DNA of 64,000 nucleotides from Bacteroidota bacterium (GCA_023251835.1 JAHEXZ010000019.1:1-64000), one strand, 5' to 3'. Positions 24,301 through 34,622 are shown, counted from the first letter of the stretch. Notes: generated by a model not told the origin, from the sequence alone. Translations and numbers: made by a program.

Positions 24301-24814
24301 AAGCATCATTAGCAGGCGGTGGAGTAGTAATACAAATAGTAAAAGTTGTAGTGGAGGGTACACTTGAGCCCCAGTGATATGCCCTTATATAATAAGTAGT
24401 ACCAATAGTAAGTCCGGTTGCATTTATAGTTTCCGTCCCCCCCAGAAAAGTACCATCAGCACAGCTAATATTACTTCCACAAGCACCATCAAGCAGCTCA
24501 ACCACTGCATCAAAACTCGAAGAACCAACTACAGTAATAGTATGAGCGCTTGCTGTTGCAACAAATTTATACCACACGTCAAGGGAAGACGAACTGGTTG
24601 AACTATTACAAGTTATTGGTGACATAGATTGAGTGGCACCGGCAACATCCCCGGTGGTGGATGAACCACAGGAAGAGCCATACACAGTGAGGGTGGCAGC
24701 ATTACCACAATAATCATTAGCAGGTGATTGTGCAAATGCCCAATTCATTCCTGTGATTATAACAGCAAGACTGAAAAAAGCATTTTTTAATGTACTAGGT
24801 AGTTTTGTTTTCAT
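15338..24814 (-). CDS. giant (3158 aa) secreted multi-repeat protein: 21 PPC-like modules, Ig/PKD-like segment, T9SS type A sorting domain
   Basis: Signal peptide; 21 copies of PANDxCxxATxLTVYGATCGGATTGxVxGATQS...DDVWYSFVAT...FDAVVDLRSG.C.GTNI.C.D...GGTEV..ATGLTIG.TYYVRVYHY...TTTFTICVTTP; C-term IYPNPFSTSATLQI...GMYFYKL. Confidence 0.92.
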   Translation of the reverse strand: MKTKLPSTLKNAFFSLAVIITGMNWAFAQSPANDYCGNAATLTVYGSSCGSSTTGDVAGATQSMSPITCNSSTSSSSLDVWYKFVATASAHTITVVGSSSFDAVVELLDGACGSNISCADGTFLGGTETINATGLTIGTTYYIRAYHWGSSVPSTTTFTICITTPPPANDACASAVPLTVYGSACGATVTGNVAGATQSISATPCAGTADDDVWYSFVASSTSHNITVVGSANFDAVVNIRSGSCTGTNVSCIDATNNGGTEVLTATGLTIGATYLVRVYHYWSTLPSTTTFTICVTTPPPANDNCSGATSLTVNGPTCSSAITGNILGATQSLPASCAGTADDDVWYSFVATSSSHDITVAGSASFDAVIDLRSGSCDGTNISCKDANANGGTEVLTATGLTIGSTYYVRVYHWSSSIPATTTFTICVTTPAPANDDCSGATPLTVYGSSCGGAVTGNVAGATQSLAATCAGTADDDVWYSFVATAASHVISVVGSANFDAVIDLRSGSCNGTNISCADATGGGGTETMTATGLTPGNTYYLRVYHYFASTPTTTTFTICITTPAPSNDNCSGATPLTVYGATCGSSTTGNVAGASQSLAANCAGTADDDVWYSFVATSATHDITVVGSSGFDAVIDLRSGSCNGTNISCKDATANGGTEVLNATGLTIGNTYYVRIYHWSSSVPSTTTFTICITTPIPPPPANDECSAATALTVYGATCGGATTGDVTGATQSEAPISCGNFTSSAANDVWYSFVATSDIHTITVIGATSFDAVVDLRSGSCNGTNINCADATYSGGTEVISATGLTVGSTYYVRVYQYGNYTPATPTFTICVTTPPPVNDNCSGAIALTVYGATCSGATTGNVISATQSLAASCGGTADDDVWYSFVATSTIHDITVVGSSGFDAVIDLRSGSCDGTNISCKDATFSGGTEVLNATGLTIGTTYYVRVYHYYASVPSTTTFTICITTPVPPPPANDECSGATALTVYAATCGGATTGDVTGATQSEAPISCNNFTSSGANDVWYSFVATAEAHTITVVGATSFDAVVDLRSGSCNGTNINCADATYSGGTEVINATGLTIGTTYYVRVYQYGNYTPATPTFTICITTPPPANDDCAGATPLTVYGATCGGATTGNVMSATQSISAAPCSGTADDDVWYSFVATATSHDITVVGSASFDAVIDLRSGSCNGTNMSCRDTSYSGGTEVLHATGLTIGTTYYVRVYHWYSSVPSTTTFTICITTPVPPPPANNECSGATALTVYGATCGGATTGDVTGATQSLPGITCNSFSGTADDDVWYSFVATSGSHTITVIGSSGFDAVVDLRSGSCTGTNINCADATTGGGTEVVNATGLVPGSTYYVRVYHYSSSMPSTTTFTICVTTPPPANDECANATPLTVYGVTCGATTAGSVGGATQSISAAPCVGTANDDVWYSFVATATSHIVTVTGSASFDAVIDLRSGSCNGTNLSCMDATGMAGTETLTATGLTIGNTYYVRVYHYYSGLASTITFDICITTPAPPTPSNDNCSGATSLTVYGTSCGGATTGNVASATQSIPGLLCNGLTGTANDDVWYSFVATATSHNITVVGSSNFDAVVDLRTGACDGTNINCADATAIGGTEAVIATGLTIGNTYYVRVYDYGSSVPSTTTFTICVTTPTTPPPANNNCSNATVLTVYGATCGGATTGDVAGATQSITAITCNGSTGTANDDVWYKFVATATSHDVTVQGSASFNAVVDMHSTSCSGPNVGCADSTGNGGKEVIHATGLTIGTTYYVRVYDYGTGYPATTTFNICVTTPTIPPPANDDCSAATALTVYGATCGSAIAGNVTGATQSIAAAPCTGTANDDVWYSFVATAAIHDITIVGSTGFNAVVDLRSGACTGTNITCEDATSTGGTEVMHATGLTIGTTYYVRVYDFGSTVPSTTTFTICVTTPPPPTPSNDNCANATALTVYGVTCGGATTGDVAGATQSITAITCNSWTGTANDDVWYSFVATSTTHDITVVGSTSFDAVIDLRSGACNGNNIDCADATFSGGTEIINATGLTIGNTYYVRVYHYSSSVPATTTFTICVTTPNPSVPANDDCAGATALTVYGATCGGTTTGNVAGATQSIVAAPCAGTANDDVWYSFVATSTTHDITVVGSTGFNAVVDLRSGACTGTNITCEDSTLTGGTEVLNATGLTIGNTYYVRVYDYDSIAPSTTTFTICVTTPPPPPPSNDNCANATALTVYGATCGGATTGNVAGATQSIAAITCNNWTGTANDDVWYSFVATSTTHDITVVGSTSFDAVIDLRSGACSGTNIDCADATFGGGTEIINAAGLTVGNTYYVRVYHYSSSVPATTTFTICVTTPNPSTPANDSCSGATALTVYGPTCGGATNGTVGGATQSAPPITCNGSTGGSEDDVWYTFVATATSHDVTVVGSTNLNAVVELLSGSCPGTNVSCADSTLAGGTEVIHSTGLTIGNTYYVRVYDHDTVAPVTTSFTICVTTPSTSIPSNDDCGNAASLTVYGATCGGATSGDVSGATQSIAPITCNGITGTSAADVWYSFVATGTSHDITVVGSDSLNAVIDLRSGACNGTNINCANSTLAGGTEVVNATGLTAGTTYYVRVYHYGTSAPATTTFTICVTTPSSNNGPANDNCSGAVSLNVYGATCGGATAGDVAGATQSIPAITCGGSTGTADDDVWYSFTATDTTHIVTVAGSTGFDAVIDLRSGACDGTNINCADGTFTGGTEVLNATGLTIGTTYYVRVYHYSSSVPSTTTFTICVTTPGPPPPAPANDDCAGAVTLTVYGATCGGTVTGDVAGATQTMPATCGGTANDDIWYKFVATASTHKITVDGSSSFDAVVELLSGACNGTNVSCADTSYSGGTEVLTAPNLVVGDTYYVRVYHYGSSVPATTTFNICVTTPCMPPNTMVTPASTTICAGNSADLMASGANSYSWAPSAGLNTTTGPSVTANPTTTTTYTVTGTSNGCSSTQVTTVAVAPAATATITQLENLLTSTPGASYQWYLNGILIPGATSQSYLATQNGNYTVVVTNSSGCTATSPPFPIISFLGIDKLGNGGHTVIIYPNPFSTSATLQINGTIGNGQVTMIIYDMLGKEIKKVALAPSSQNGATQGGMMFTIDRNDLSNGMYFYKLTNKEEMIGSGKFSIQ

Positions 24815-25028
24815 GAAAAATTAAAATTTATGAGTTTAGACTGCTTTTTTTATGTTGACCTTTATTTTTAACATGACTTCAATTCCTTTTTGAAAGGAAC
24901 GGGTGGCAAAAGTAGTTAAAAATTGTGAATTTAACAAAGATTGGTCAAATTCTGATGATTTTAACCCAATAATTTGGATAATTATTATAGTTCAACCAAT
25001 TGATTTTGTGATATTTACAAAAAAAAAT

Positions 25029-25985
25029 TCAATTGGCATTGGTTTCGTATATCTCAACAATTTTCTTTACAAGTTTATGCCGTATCACATCATTTCCATC
25101 CAGCTGAATAAATTCGATACCGTTTATACCATTTAACAGCTTCATAGCCTGAATTAGTCCTGATGGCTGATGCTTAGGCAAATCAATTTGTGTAATATCG
25201 CCCGTAATTAAAAATTTAGCGGATGAGCCCATACGTGTTAAAAACATTTTTAACTGACCCTGAGTAGCATTTTGAGCTTCATCCAGAATAACAAAAGCAT
25301 TATCTAAAGTACGTCCTCTCATAAAAGCGAGTGGTGCAATCTGTATAATCCTGTTTTCAATATAATAAGAAAGTTTTTCCGGTGCAATCATATCATCCAG
25401 CGCATCATAAAGGGGTTGCAGGTATGGGTCTAACTTTTCTTTTAATGCACCAGGTAAAAAACCAAGATTTTCTCCTGCCTCTACTGCAGGACGTGTAAGT
25501 ATGATTTTTTTCACTTCTTTATTTTTTAAAGCCCTTACAGCTAAAGCAACTGCGGTATATGTTTTGCCGGTTCCCGCAGGACCAATGGCAAATACCATAT
25601 CATTTTTTTTTATGCTTTCTACTATTCTGCGCTGATTTGGAGTGCGTGCCTTAATAATAAGGCCGCTATTGCCAAATACCAGAATATCATCACTTTCCGC
25701 AACTGCTTCACTACCGTTGTTCCGGCTGTTAGTATTTTTACCTAAAATTTGTTCTATTGCGTTCTCTGTTAAATTTCCATAGCGGTTAAAATATGCAGTA
25801 AGAACATTCACCACCATCTCCAGCTGGTTTATATCTTCTGCTTCGCCCGTAGCTTTAATAACTTCACCACGTGCAACAATTTTCAGATTTGGAAAACGTT
25901 TTTTTATTAAACCCAGCTTCGAATCATTAACCCCGTATAAATCAATAGGAGCAATATCTTCCAATACTATTTTTTTTTCGCTCAT
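25029..25985 (-). CDS. PhoH family ATPase
   Basis: AIGPAGTGKTYTAVALAVRAL Walker A; LTRPAVEAGENLGFLPG; RGRTLDNAFVILDEAQNAT; ITGDITQIDLP. Confidence 0.93.
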   Translation of the reverse strand: MSEKKIVLEDIAPIDLYGVNDSKLGLIKKRFPNLKIVARGEVIKATGEAEDINQLEMVVNVLTAYFNRYGNLTENAIEQILGKNTNSRNNGSEAVAESDDILVFGNSGLIIKARTPNQRRIVESIKKNDMVFAIGPAGTGKTYTAVALAVRALKNKEVKKIILTRPAVEAGENLGFLPGALKEKLDPYLQPLYDALDDMIAPEKLSYYIENRIIQIAPLAFMRGRTLDNAFVILDEAQNATQGQLKMFLTRMGSSAKFLITGDITQIDLPKHQPSGLIQAMKLLNGINGIEFIQLDGNDVIRHKLVKKIVEIYETNAN

Positions 25986-26021
25986 TAATCCTTAATTGAT
26001 GTCTTAAGTTTCCGATTTTAA

Positions 26022-26078
26022 GTTATACTTCGGCTGAATGAGTTTGAAAAACTTACAAACTCATTCGCTCAGTATATA
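26022..26078. repeat. dispersed hairpin repeat, copy 1
   Basis: gttatacttcggctgaatgagtttg...caaactcattcgctcagtatata. Confidence 0.7.
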
Positions 26079-26239
26079 AAAACCCTTGCCAAATCTCATA
26101 CCTTAAACCCCGAACCTGAAACTTGAAACTTGAAACTCTTTTAAACTTTAAACTTTTTATTACTATTCAAGCACGAAAATAATATATTTTTGCAGATGAA
26201 ACGTATAAAGCATACAGAGTAATACAAATTACTAACGAA

Positions 26240-27013
26240 ATGGCAATTATAACACTTACTACAGATTTTGGATTAAAAGATCATTATGTGGGTGCTGTTA
26301 AAGGAGCTATCTTAAAGCAATTGCCGGATGTTACAATTGCTGATATTTCACACCAGATAGAAAAATTTAATATTCAGGATGCTGCATTTATCCTTAAAGA
26401 AGCATACTCAAATTTTCCGGAAAAAACAGTTCATATCATAGGTTTGCTCACAGAGCGGCAAAATACAGGGGGTTATGTTGCAGTTGAACATAAAGGTCAT
26501 TTCTTTATCAGTGCTGATAATGGAATTTATTCGTTACTATTTGACGAATTTCCTGAAAAAGTCATAGAAATACCAGCTGATAGCATTATCAATTTGAGCT
26601 TTCCTGTTCGTGATATATTTGTAAAAACAGCATGTTTGCTTGCCAATGGAATTGATATAAAATCTCTTGGAAAACCAAAAGAAAACCTATTGCAGCGTCT
26701 CCCTTTCCGTGCTACCTCAATGGGTAATATTATCAGGGGATCAGTTGTATTTGTTGACTCTTATGGCAATGTAATAACTAATATTGACCGTATTTTATTT
26801 GACCAGGTTGGAAAGAAGTTACCATTTGTTATTGAATTAGCCCGTAGTAACCAAATAGATAAAATAAGCCAGGAATATAATTCAGTTCCTGAAGGAGAGA
26901 TTCTTGCACTATTTAATGCATCCGGCCAGCTCGAAATTGCAATGCGTAATGGTAAAGTAAGCAGTATGCTCAACCTGAAGTTAAATGATTCCATAACCAT
27001 TCGTTTTCAATGA
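26240..27013 (+). CDS. SAM hydrolase / adenosyl-halide synthase family (DUF62)
   Basis: ITLTTDFGLKDHYVGAVKGAIL; FISADNGIYS; VVFVDSYGNVITNI. Confidence 0.88.
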   Translation: MAIITLTTDFGLKDHYVGAVKGAILKQLPDVTIADISHQIEKFNIQDAAFILKEAYSNFPEKTVHIIGLLTERQNTGGYVAVEHKGHFFISADNGIYSLLFDEFPEKVIEIPADSIINLSFPVRDIFVKTACLLANGIDIKSLGKPKENLLQRLPFRATSMGNIIRGSVVFVDSYGNVITNIDRILFDQVGKKLPFVIELARSNQIDKISQEYNSVPEGEILALFNASGQLEIAMRNGKVSSMLNLKLNDSITIRFQ

Positions 27014-27294
27014 TTGTACGTATAGTAAAAATGACATTTAAGCCGGAAAAAGTAGCTGATTTTCTGAAAGTATTCAATGCATCCAAACAGTATATTCTTG
27101 CTATAGAGGGCTGCTTGTCTCTCGAATTACTGAATGATATTTACTCAACCAATGTATTTTTTACATACAGCCGTTGGAGGAGTGAAGAATACCTGAACAA
27201 TTACCGTAATTCCGAGCTGTTTGGAAATGTTTGGGGGAAAACCAAAGTGCTATTTGAGAAAAAAGCAGAAGCATGGAGCCTGAGACCACAATAA
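27010..27294 (+). CDS. ABM-type putative quinol monooxygenase
   Basis: 94 aa; VRIVKMTFKPEKVADFLKVFNA...EGCLSLELL...FFTYSRWRSEEYLNNYRNSELF; start overlaps the stop of the upstream gene. Confidence 0.8.
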   Translation: MIVRIVKMTFKPEKVADFLKVFNASKQYILAIEGCLSLELLNDIYSTNVFFTYSRWRSEEYLNNYRNSELFGNVWGKTKVLFEKKAEAWSLRPQ

Positions 27295-27313
27295 ACAAAC
27301 GTGTTCAGGAATT

Positions 27314-28909
27314 TTATGGTTTATAGGTAATAAATTGAAATCCATTTTGGACTCTGGTTCCGCTCCAATTATATATTGTAACCAAAAGATTTCCTGATCC
27401 ATCATCGGATATTGAAATTTTAACATTACCATTTTCTGGAGGGCCGTCATTCTTGGGTGTCACCAAAGTAATATAATTTGAAGTAACATAAGCTTCGCCT
27501 GTTATTGTAATTTTATACCTATTGTTTGGATTACCTTCCCAAACAACAGTAAAATTACCTGTACCACTTGTGGTGCTGTCACTGTCGGCAACATTACCAT
27601 AAGCAATAGGTACCAGATTTGCGCTTCCTGTTTGCGTTCTGTTTAATTCGTTTGAATTACTTCCACTAATACTGATTGTACCATTTACATCCAGCCTGGA
27701 ACCGGGGTTTGTTGTATTTATTCCAACATCTCCATTCTGTCCAATACGCATTCGCTCAGAACCATATATCATTCCGTTGGGAGTAGTCATAAATCGCAGA
27801 TATGAGCCATTGGCGCCTGGGGTAAAATCTTCGGAGGCGATGGCTCCTATTTCTGTTTGATCACTTGAATGAAAGCCATTACTACTATCCCAACCCCTGA
27901 ATTTAATAAAGCCGAGTTCGTCTCCCACCTCAACAGCTGAAGGTGAATTTTCGGTACCTCTTGCTTTTCTTAACCATATCTGTGCATCTGCAAAGCTATT
28001 ACTAGAATATTCTGTAGAAATAATACCATGTGGAGAATTTGTACTGTTACTTATAACCTCTAATTCCCCATCAGGAGTGGCAGTTCCAACTCCCACATTC
28101 CCTGTGTTATTATTGTAAATATCATTACCGGAAGCTGTCCAAACACTGTTAAGAGTTGTGCCTAATAAACTTAATCCATTGCCCGGAGTGAAAGGTGTTG
28201 TTGTTGCCGGTAATTCCCAGTATGCTAATCCTGACGCATCTGAAGTTAGCACTTTACCCAATCCTGGAGTACCTCCCGTAATTTTAACCTGACCAGCAAC
28301 TTCAAATAAAGCAGCCGGGGTTAAAGTTCCAACACCAACACGTCCCAGAGAATCAATAATCATTCTGTTAATATTAGAAGTTTTAAACTGTAAGGAGCTG
28401 TTATTTGTTGTTCCCAAAAAATGTGTTGAATTGGTTGAATTTCCCTCCAGTGCCCAATTATAAGCACTTAACAAAGCTGTTTTTGAATGTAATGCATAAG
28501 GCACACTTACCATTTGGGTTCTGGGCATTGAAATGAAGCCGTTTCCACCAGAGTCAATACTTACTTCAAGGAATTTAGAACCGGCAGCCCAGTTTATTGA
28601 ATCAAACCCTGCGGCATAGGCACTTCCGATGACTAATGTAAATAGTCCATAACGGTTAGTACTCACTGAATCATGTGTTTCCTCAAACATCGGGTTTCCT
28701 ACACCTGTAGTAATAGTATCAAAAATACTGAATTTTACTTTTAAGTTATTGCAATACCCCATTGGATTTCCTGTAGTATCACGTGCTATTGCCTGGTAAT
28801 TAATTCCTCCGGGAGGAGCAATTGTTTGCGCGTAAAATGGTGTACTTAAAAACAGAAAAGTATATATACAGATAATTTTTAACAGATAACAGAAAGATGG
28901 TTGCTGCAT
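27314..28909 (-). CDS. secreted tail-fibre-like repeat protein (GVGTATPxxxLEV motifs); start at 28909 preferred over 28954
   Basis: Signal peptide after internal Met (MQQPSFCYLLKIICIYTFLFLSTPFYAQ); GGINYQAIARDTTGNP; GVGTLTPAALFEV, GVGTATPDGELEV. Confidence 0.75.
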   Translation of the reverse strand: MQQPSFCYLLKIICIYTFLFLSTPFYAQTIAPPGGINYQAIARDTTGNPMGYCNNLKVKFSIFDTITTGVGNPMFEETHDSVSTNRYGLFTLVIGSAYAAGFDSINWAAGSKFLEVSIDSGGNGFISMPRTQMVSVPYALHSKTALLSAYNWALEGNSTNSTHFLGTTNNSSLQFKTSNINRMIIDSLGRVGVGTLTPAALFEVAGQVKITGGTPGLGKVLTSDASGLAYWELPATTTPFTPGNGLSLLGTTLNSVWTASGNDIYNNNTGNVGVGTATPDGELEVISNSTNSPHGIISTEYSSNSFADAQIWLRKARGTENSPSAVEVGDELGFIKFRGWDSSNGFHSSDQTEIGAIASEDFTPGANGSYLRFMTTPNGMIYGSERMRIGQNGDVGINTTNPGSRLDVNGTISISGSNSNELNRTQTGSANLVPIAYGNVADSDSTTSGTGNFTVVWEGNPNNRYKITITGEAYVTSNYITLVTPKNDGPPENGNVKISISDDGSGNLLVTIYNWSGTRVQNGFQFITYKP

Positions 28910-29087
28910 AATGTACCGCTTTATTTCAAAACTAAAATTCCTGATACTTAACAAAAAAAATCTGCCTCTATTTTAGATTTGACGGGAATAAATATAAACA
29001 ATTTTTGAAAGATTTCAAATTGTTGGATTAGAATTAAACGCAATTCGTTCTGCTAAAGAAACTGTTCTCCGAGTCTAATGGATAATA

Positions 29088-31052
<1,965 letters not shown>

Positions 31053-31192
31053 AGTTGTGTAGAATAATGAATTGATTGCATTAAAAATAGATTTTTTTTG
31101 ATTTCGACAATTTTCAACTTATTCCCAAAACTCGCAAAGGAATAAAACAAAGCCCCTCAAGCTGTTGATAAAACAATGCTTGATGGTTTTGT

Positions 31193-31932
31193 TTGTATCA
31201 CCCAAAAGGTGAATATAGTGGTTGCAAAATCAACTATATGGACAAAGTTATACAATCTTCTAAAAACAGCACTCCTTATGGCGGATTAAATTTTATCTGC
31301 CATGCTATGAACCGCGTTGGGTTTGATAAATTTCTTAATGATCATCTTGGCTCTCGGAGCATTTATGCTCACTATTCTAATGCTGATTCCGTCAGAATTG
31401 TGCGCAGATTCAATCCTGGAAAACTATTGAAATCAACGGTGAAACCAAAGAAGCAGCAAGCATCGAATATCAACCTGCTATGTGCAAAAAAGAATATCGC
31501 ATCATAGTAACCAGGAATAAAAGAAAAGACAGGCAAATAGATTTGTTATCGGGCAGTGCTTACACTTATCAGGGTATCATCACCAACAATAACGTGATGA
31601 GCGAAAAAGAAGTGATTGAATTTTACAATCAGCGGGGAGGTGCCGAAAACTCAAACAGGTATATGCTTAACGATTTTAATTTACACCAGTTGCCTTTTAT
31701 GGATATGGACACCAATACTGTGTATATGTACCTGATGGCAATGTATGCAACTTTATTTGAGTGGATGAAAGAGCTGTTGGTGAAAAACAAAACGGAAGGA
31801 ATCACCCTAAAAATGAAGGTAAAAGCTGTTTGTTTTAATTACATCACTGTAGCAAGCACATTTATTTATCATGCCAGACAAAAAATACTCAACGTGTTTT
31901 CCTCTCAAAATTATCCCCCGCTTAGAATATAG
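31193..31932 (+). pseudogene. IS1380-like transposase remnant (internal deletion + frameshift)
   Basis: N-term YGGLNFICHAMNRVGFDKFLNDHLGSRS and C-term WKTIEINGETKEAASIEYQP...RGGAENSNRYMLNDFNLHQLPF...LMAMYATLFEWMKELL lie in different frames, with the central part missing. Confidence 0.75.
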
Positions 31933-32102
31933 CACCCCCATTTACTGGAATAAACTTTAAACCCCCTCTGGGGGAAAGGGGGAGGAGTGTTGGACACGCT
32001 GAAAATTCAATGATTTTCGACCCATAATAACATATGGTTGCATCATTTTTCTTTAGCTTTACTCCAAATAATGCGGTTGCGACTTTTGGGAAACAAATTA
32101 AA

Positions 32103-32134
32103 TTTGTTTTTTAAAAAAACAATTAGTACGTTTG
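32103..32134 (+). promoter_or_regulatory. Bacteroidetes-type promoter for tssB (TTTG-N20-TACGTTTG)
   Basis: TTTG at 32103-32106, 20-nt spacer, TACGTTTG at 32127-32134, about 65 bp upstream of the tssB ATG; matches the -33 TTTG / -7 TAnnTTTG consensus. Confidence 0.7.
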
Positions 32135-32199
32135 CAACAGAACTGTAAGAACTGTACCTTTTTTATTTTTTAATACTAACTCTCTAAAAAGAAAAACTT

Positions 32200-32649
32200 A
32201 TGCTGGAATACGGAATAGGCGGAACTGAGCGGAAATTGAACAATGCGAACGAAGCATTCGGAGATATTTCTCCGAACAGAACTATATTTGTTCAAAAACT
32301 TACCCAAGACCCTCCCTACTCTCCGGAGGCTGTATTTGATCTAAAAACTGTAGAAGAAGTGTTTGACCATTTTCAGCCAACCTGTGATATTGATTTTGAA
32401 ACAGCCGATGGTGCTACACAATCAGAAACAATCCGTTTCAATAATTTAGGCGATTTTGGACCTAAAGGAATTAAAACCAATAGTAAATTTTTAGAGGACT
32501 TATCAAATACAGAAGAACAACACTTAAAAATTGTGAAAGAGCTAAAATCAAACCGTGCTTTGCAAAATGTTGTTCAAAACCCGGAAACAAGGCAAGCTCT
32601 TATTTCCTCTATTCAGGCAATGATTGCTGAACTTGAAGCCGGAGCCTAA
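32200..32649 (+). CDS. tssB: T6SS sheath small subunit TssB-like
   Basis: 149 aa; FDLKTVEEVFDHFQPTCDIDFE...NLGDFGPKGI; immediately upstream of tssC. Confidence 0.85.
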   Translation: MLEYGIGGTERKLNNANEAFGDISPNRTIFVQKLTQDPPYSPEAVFDLKTVEEVFDHFQPTCDIDFETADGATQSETIRFNNLGDFGPKGIKTNSKFLEDLSNTEEQHLKIVKELKSNRALQNVVQNPETRQALISSIQAMIAELEAGA

Positions 32650-32706
32650 AAAAAAAATTTTAAAACGTAATTTTTTCATAATCCCAAATAAAAAAATAGA
32701 AAACGT

Positions 32707-34080
32707 ATGAGTCCGGAAACAAATCCTGAATTCGAATCCTCTAAACAAGAAAAATTTGCTCCTAAAGAAGGAGCTGTTGATATTAATGAAAGTATTACCA
32801 AACTTGCAAAATTTGGTGGATTTAAAATTATTGAAGGAAGTATAAAAGGTACTCAAAACCTCAATCCTGACTCAAAAGCAAGGAAAAAAATATTCCTGAC
32901 CGATGCCAGCAAAAAAGCTGAACGTGAAACACTGAAAAAAACTCTGGAAATATGGAAAGATTTAATTTCCAGCTCTAATGACATTACTGAAATGGTTACC
33001 AAAAGCCAAAACAGTGCAGATGTCGCTTCTAAAACCTTAAAAAACAATCTGAAAAAAGCTGTTGAAGCTACCAAAGAAATGGAAGCATCCTACCGCTCGC
33101 TTCAGCTTTTCTTTAAAAATACAGAGTCTGACAAACTCAAAAATCTCACCATTTTTAATGCCGACCTGGAACAGTTAAAAGATTTGGATAATCCTATTTT
33201 CTTTAATGATATAGCCGAACATATCAAAGGTGGATATGACAGAATGGATTTAAGAGAAAACTATTCCATCTTATCAATTCCCGGATACCTTGGTTCCGGT
33301 GCCGTTATTGATAAATGGGCTAAACTATGCCATGACAATAAAGTTATGCTGGTAACAGATTTTGAAAATCTGGAAACCCCTGACGGAGTTTTGGATTTTT
33401 TTGAATCATCAAAACTAACAGGCGGTGAAGCACATAAGTCAAACGTAATAATGGCTTGCAACTGGATAGTTGGCAGAGGTAAAGATGCAGAAATCGGAGA
33501 AGATGAAGATGTTCATGTAGCACCTTCCTCTGCACTTGCAGGAAACATATACAAAACATTAATGTCACAAGTTGCAGCCGGCAAAAAACACGGAGGATTA
33601 AACGAAGTTAGTGCCGTTAGATTCCCATTGAAAAAATCTGAAATTACAAGCCTGGAAAAAGCAGGATTGATTCCAATGGTTAATGAATATGGGAAAGTAA
33701 TGGCAATGTCTGCTAAAACATTATTTACAGGCGATAATTTGGGATTACAAACCTACTCTGTTGTAAGGGTGTTTGACTATGTTATGAAGGTATTAATGGA
33801 CTTCCTAAACAGAAGAGCTTTCGAAAATTTTGATGTAAATACCAAAAAAGATCTGCAAGCCCAAATTGAAAAATGGCTCGACCAAATTACAGGGCCTGGA
33901 AAATTAATTGAAAAGTTCAAAATTCTTAAATTTCAACAAGATCCAAACCAAAAAGACCGTATATTCTTGGATATACACATCACCCCCTATTTCCCTGCCA
34001 AAAACTTTGTTATTTCTTTGGATGGACAAAAAGGAGATGATGCTGATGCAAGCTGGAAAGCGGAATATAAACAACAATAA
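32707..34080 (+). CDS. tssC: T6SS contractile sheath large subunit TssC-like
   Basis: 457 aa; YSILSIPGYLGSGAVIDKWAKLCHDNKVMLVTDFENL; NVIMACNWIVGRG; VHVAPSSALAGNIYKTLMSQ. Confidence 0.85.
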   Translation: MSPETNPEFESSKQEKFAPKEGAVDINESITKLAKFGGFKIIEGSIKGTQNLNPDSKARKKIFLTDASKKAERETLKKTLEIWKDLISSSNDITEMVTKSQNSADVASKTLKNNLKKAVEATKEMEASYRSLQLFFKNTESDKLKNLTIFNADLEQLKDLDNPIFFNDIAEHIKGGYDRMDLRENYSILSIPGYLGSGAVIDKWAKLCHDNKVMLVTDFENLETPDGVLDFFESSKLTGGEAHKSNVIMACNWIVGRGKDAEIGEDEDVHVAPSSALAGNIYKTLMSQVAAGKKHGGLNEVSAVRFPLKKSEITSLEKAGLIPMVNEYGKVMAMSAKTLFTGDNLGLQTYSVVRVFDYVMKVLMDFLNRRAFENFDVNTKKDLQAQIEKWLDQITGPGKLIEKFKILKFQQDPNQKDRIFLDIHITPYFPAKNFVISLDGQKGDDADASWKAEYKQQ

Positions 34081-34223
34081 AATTAATAACTTTTAAATCT
34101 TTTTTCTGAAAAAATTATTCTGAGAGGATTTATAAATTATATAATAACTCCGATACGTATCGGCTAAAATCCAATAAATCTATAATTATTTATTCATTTA
34201 TTAACCCTTAAATTTTAAACACT

Positions 34224-34622
34224 ATGTCATTTCAAGCACATTTATCAATTGAAGGAGGTTCTGATATCAGATTGCTTCATTGCAGCTATTCTTTAAACAG
34301 AGATGTTGATGCAACCGGACGTCCATCCTCAATGGTACGCGGTGGAACGGTACAATTTACAATAGAGTCTACGCATGATACCCAGTTAAATGAATGGATG
34401 GTTGACCAGTTTACTACAAAACAAGGCCGTGTAACTTTTTTTAAACGTGATTCCAACACTAAAATGAAAGAATTAAAATTTGAAAATGCTTACATTGTTC
34501 ACATAACTGAATCATATGATGCCACAGGCACTAATCCTATGACAATTCATTTTACCATTACCGCTGAAAAAATTACTGTTGGTAGCGCAACCCATACTAA
34601 TCCTTGGCCTAAAGAATCTTAA
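34224..34622 (+). CDS. tssD: T6SS tube protein Hcp/TssD, copy 1
   Basis: 132 aa; MSFQAHLSIEGGSDIRLLHCSYSLNRDVDATGRPSSMVRGGTVQF, typical Bacteroidetes TssD. Confidence 0.92.
   Translation: MSFQAHLSIEGGSDIRLLHCSYSLNRDVDATGRPSSMVRGGTVQFTIESTHDTQLNEWMVDQFTTKQGRVTFFKRDSNTKMKELKFENAYIVHITESYDATGTNPMTIHFTITAEKITVGSATHTNPWPKES

Noticed and set aside
15560-24601. Many + strand ORFs (e.g. 16995, 17412, 17832, 18252, 18663, 19086...) at about 0.4 kb spacing
   Set aside because: They are antisense frames of the 21-module gene and share its periodicity (repeated ...SVPP...PERKSITASK...); no independent coding evidence.
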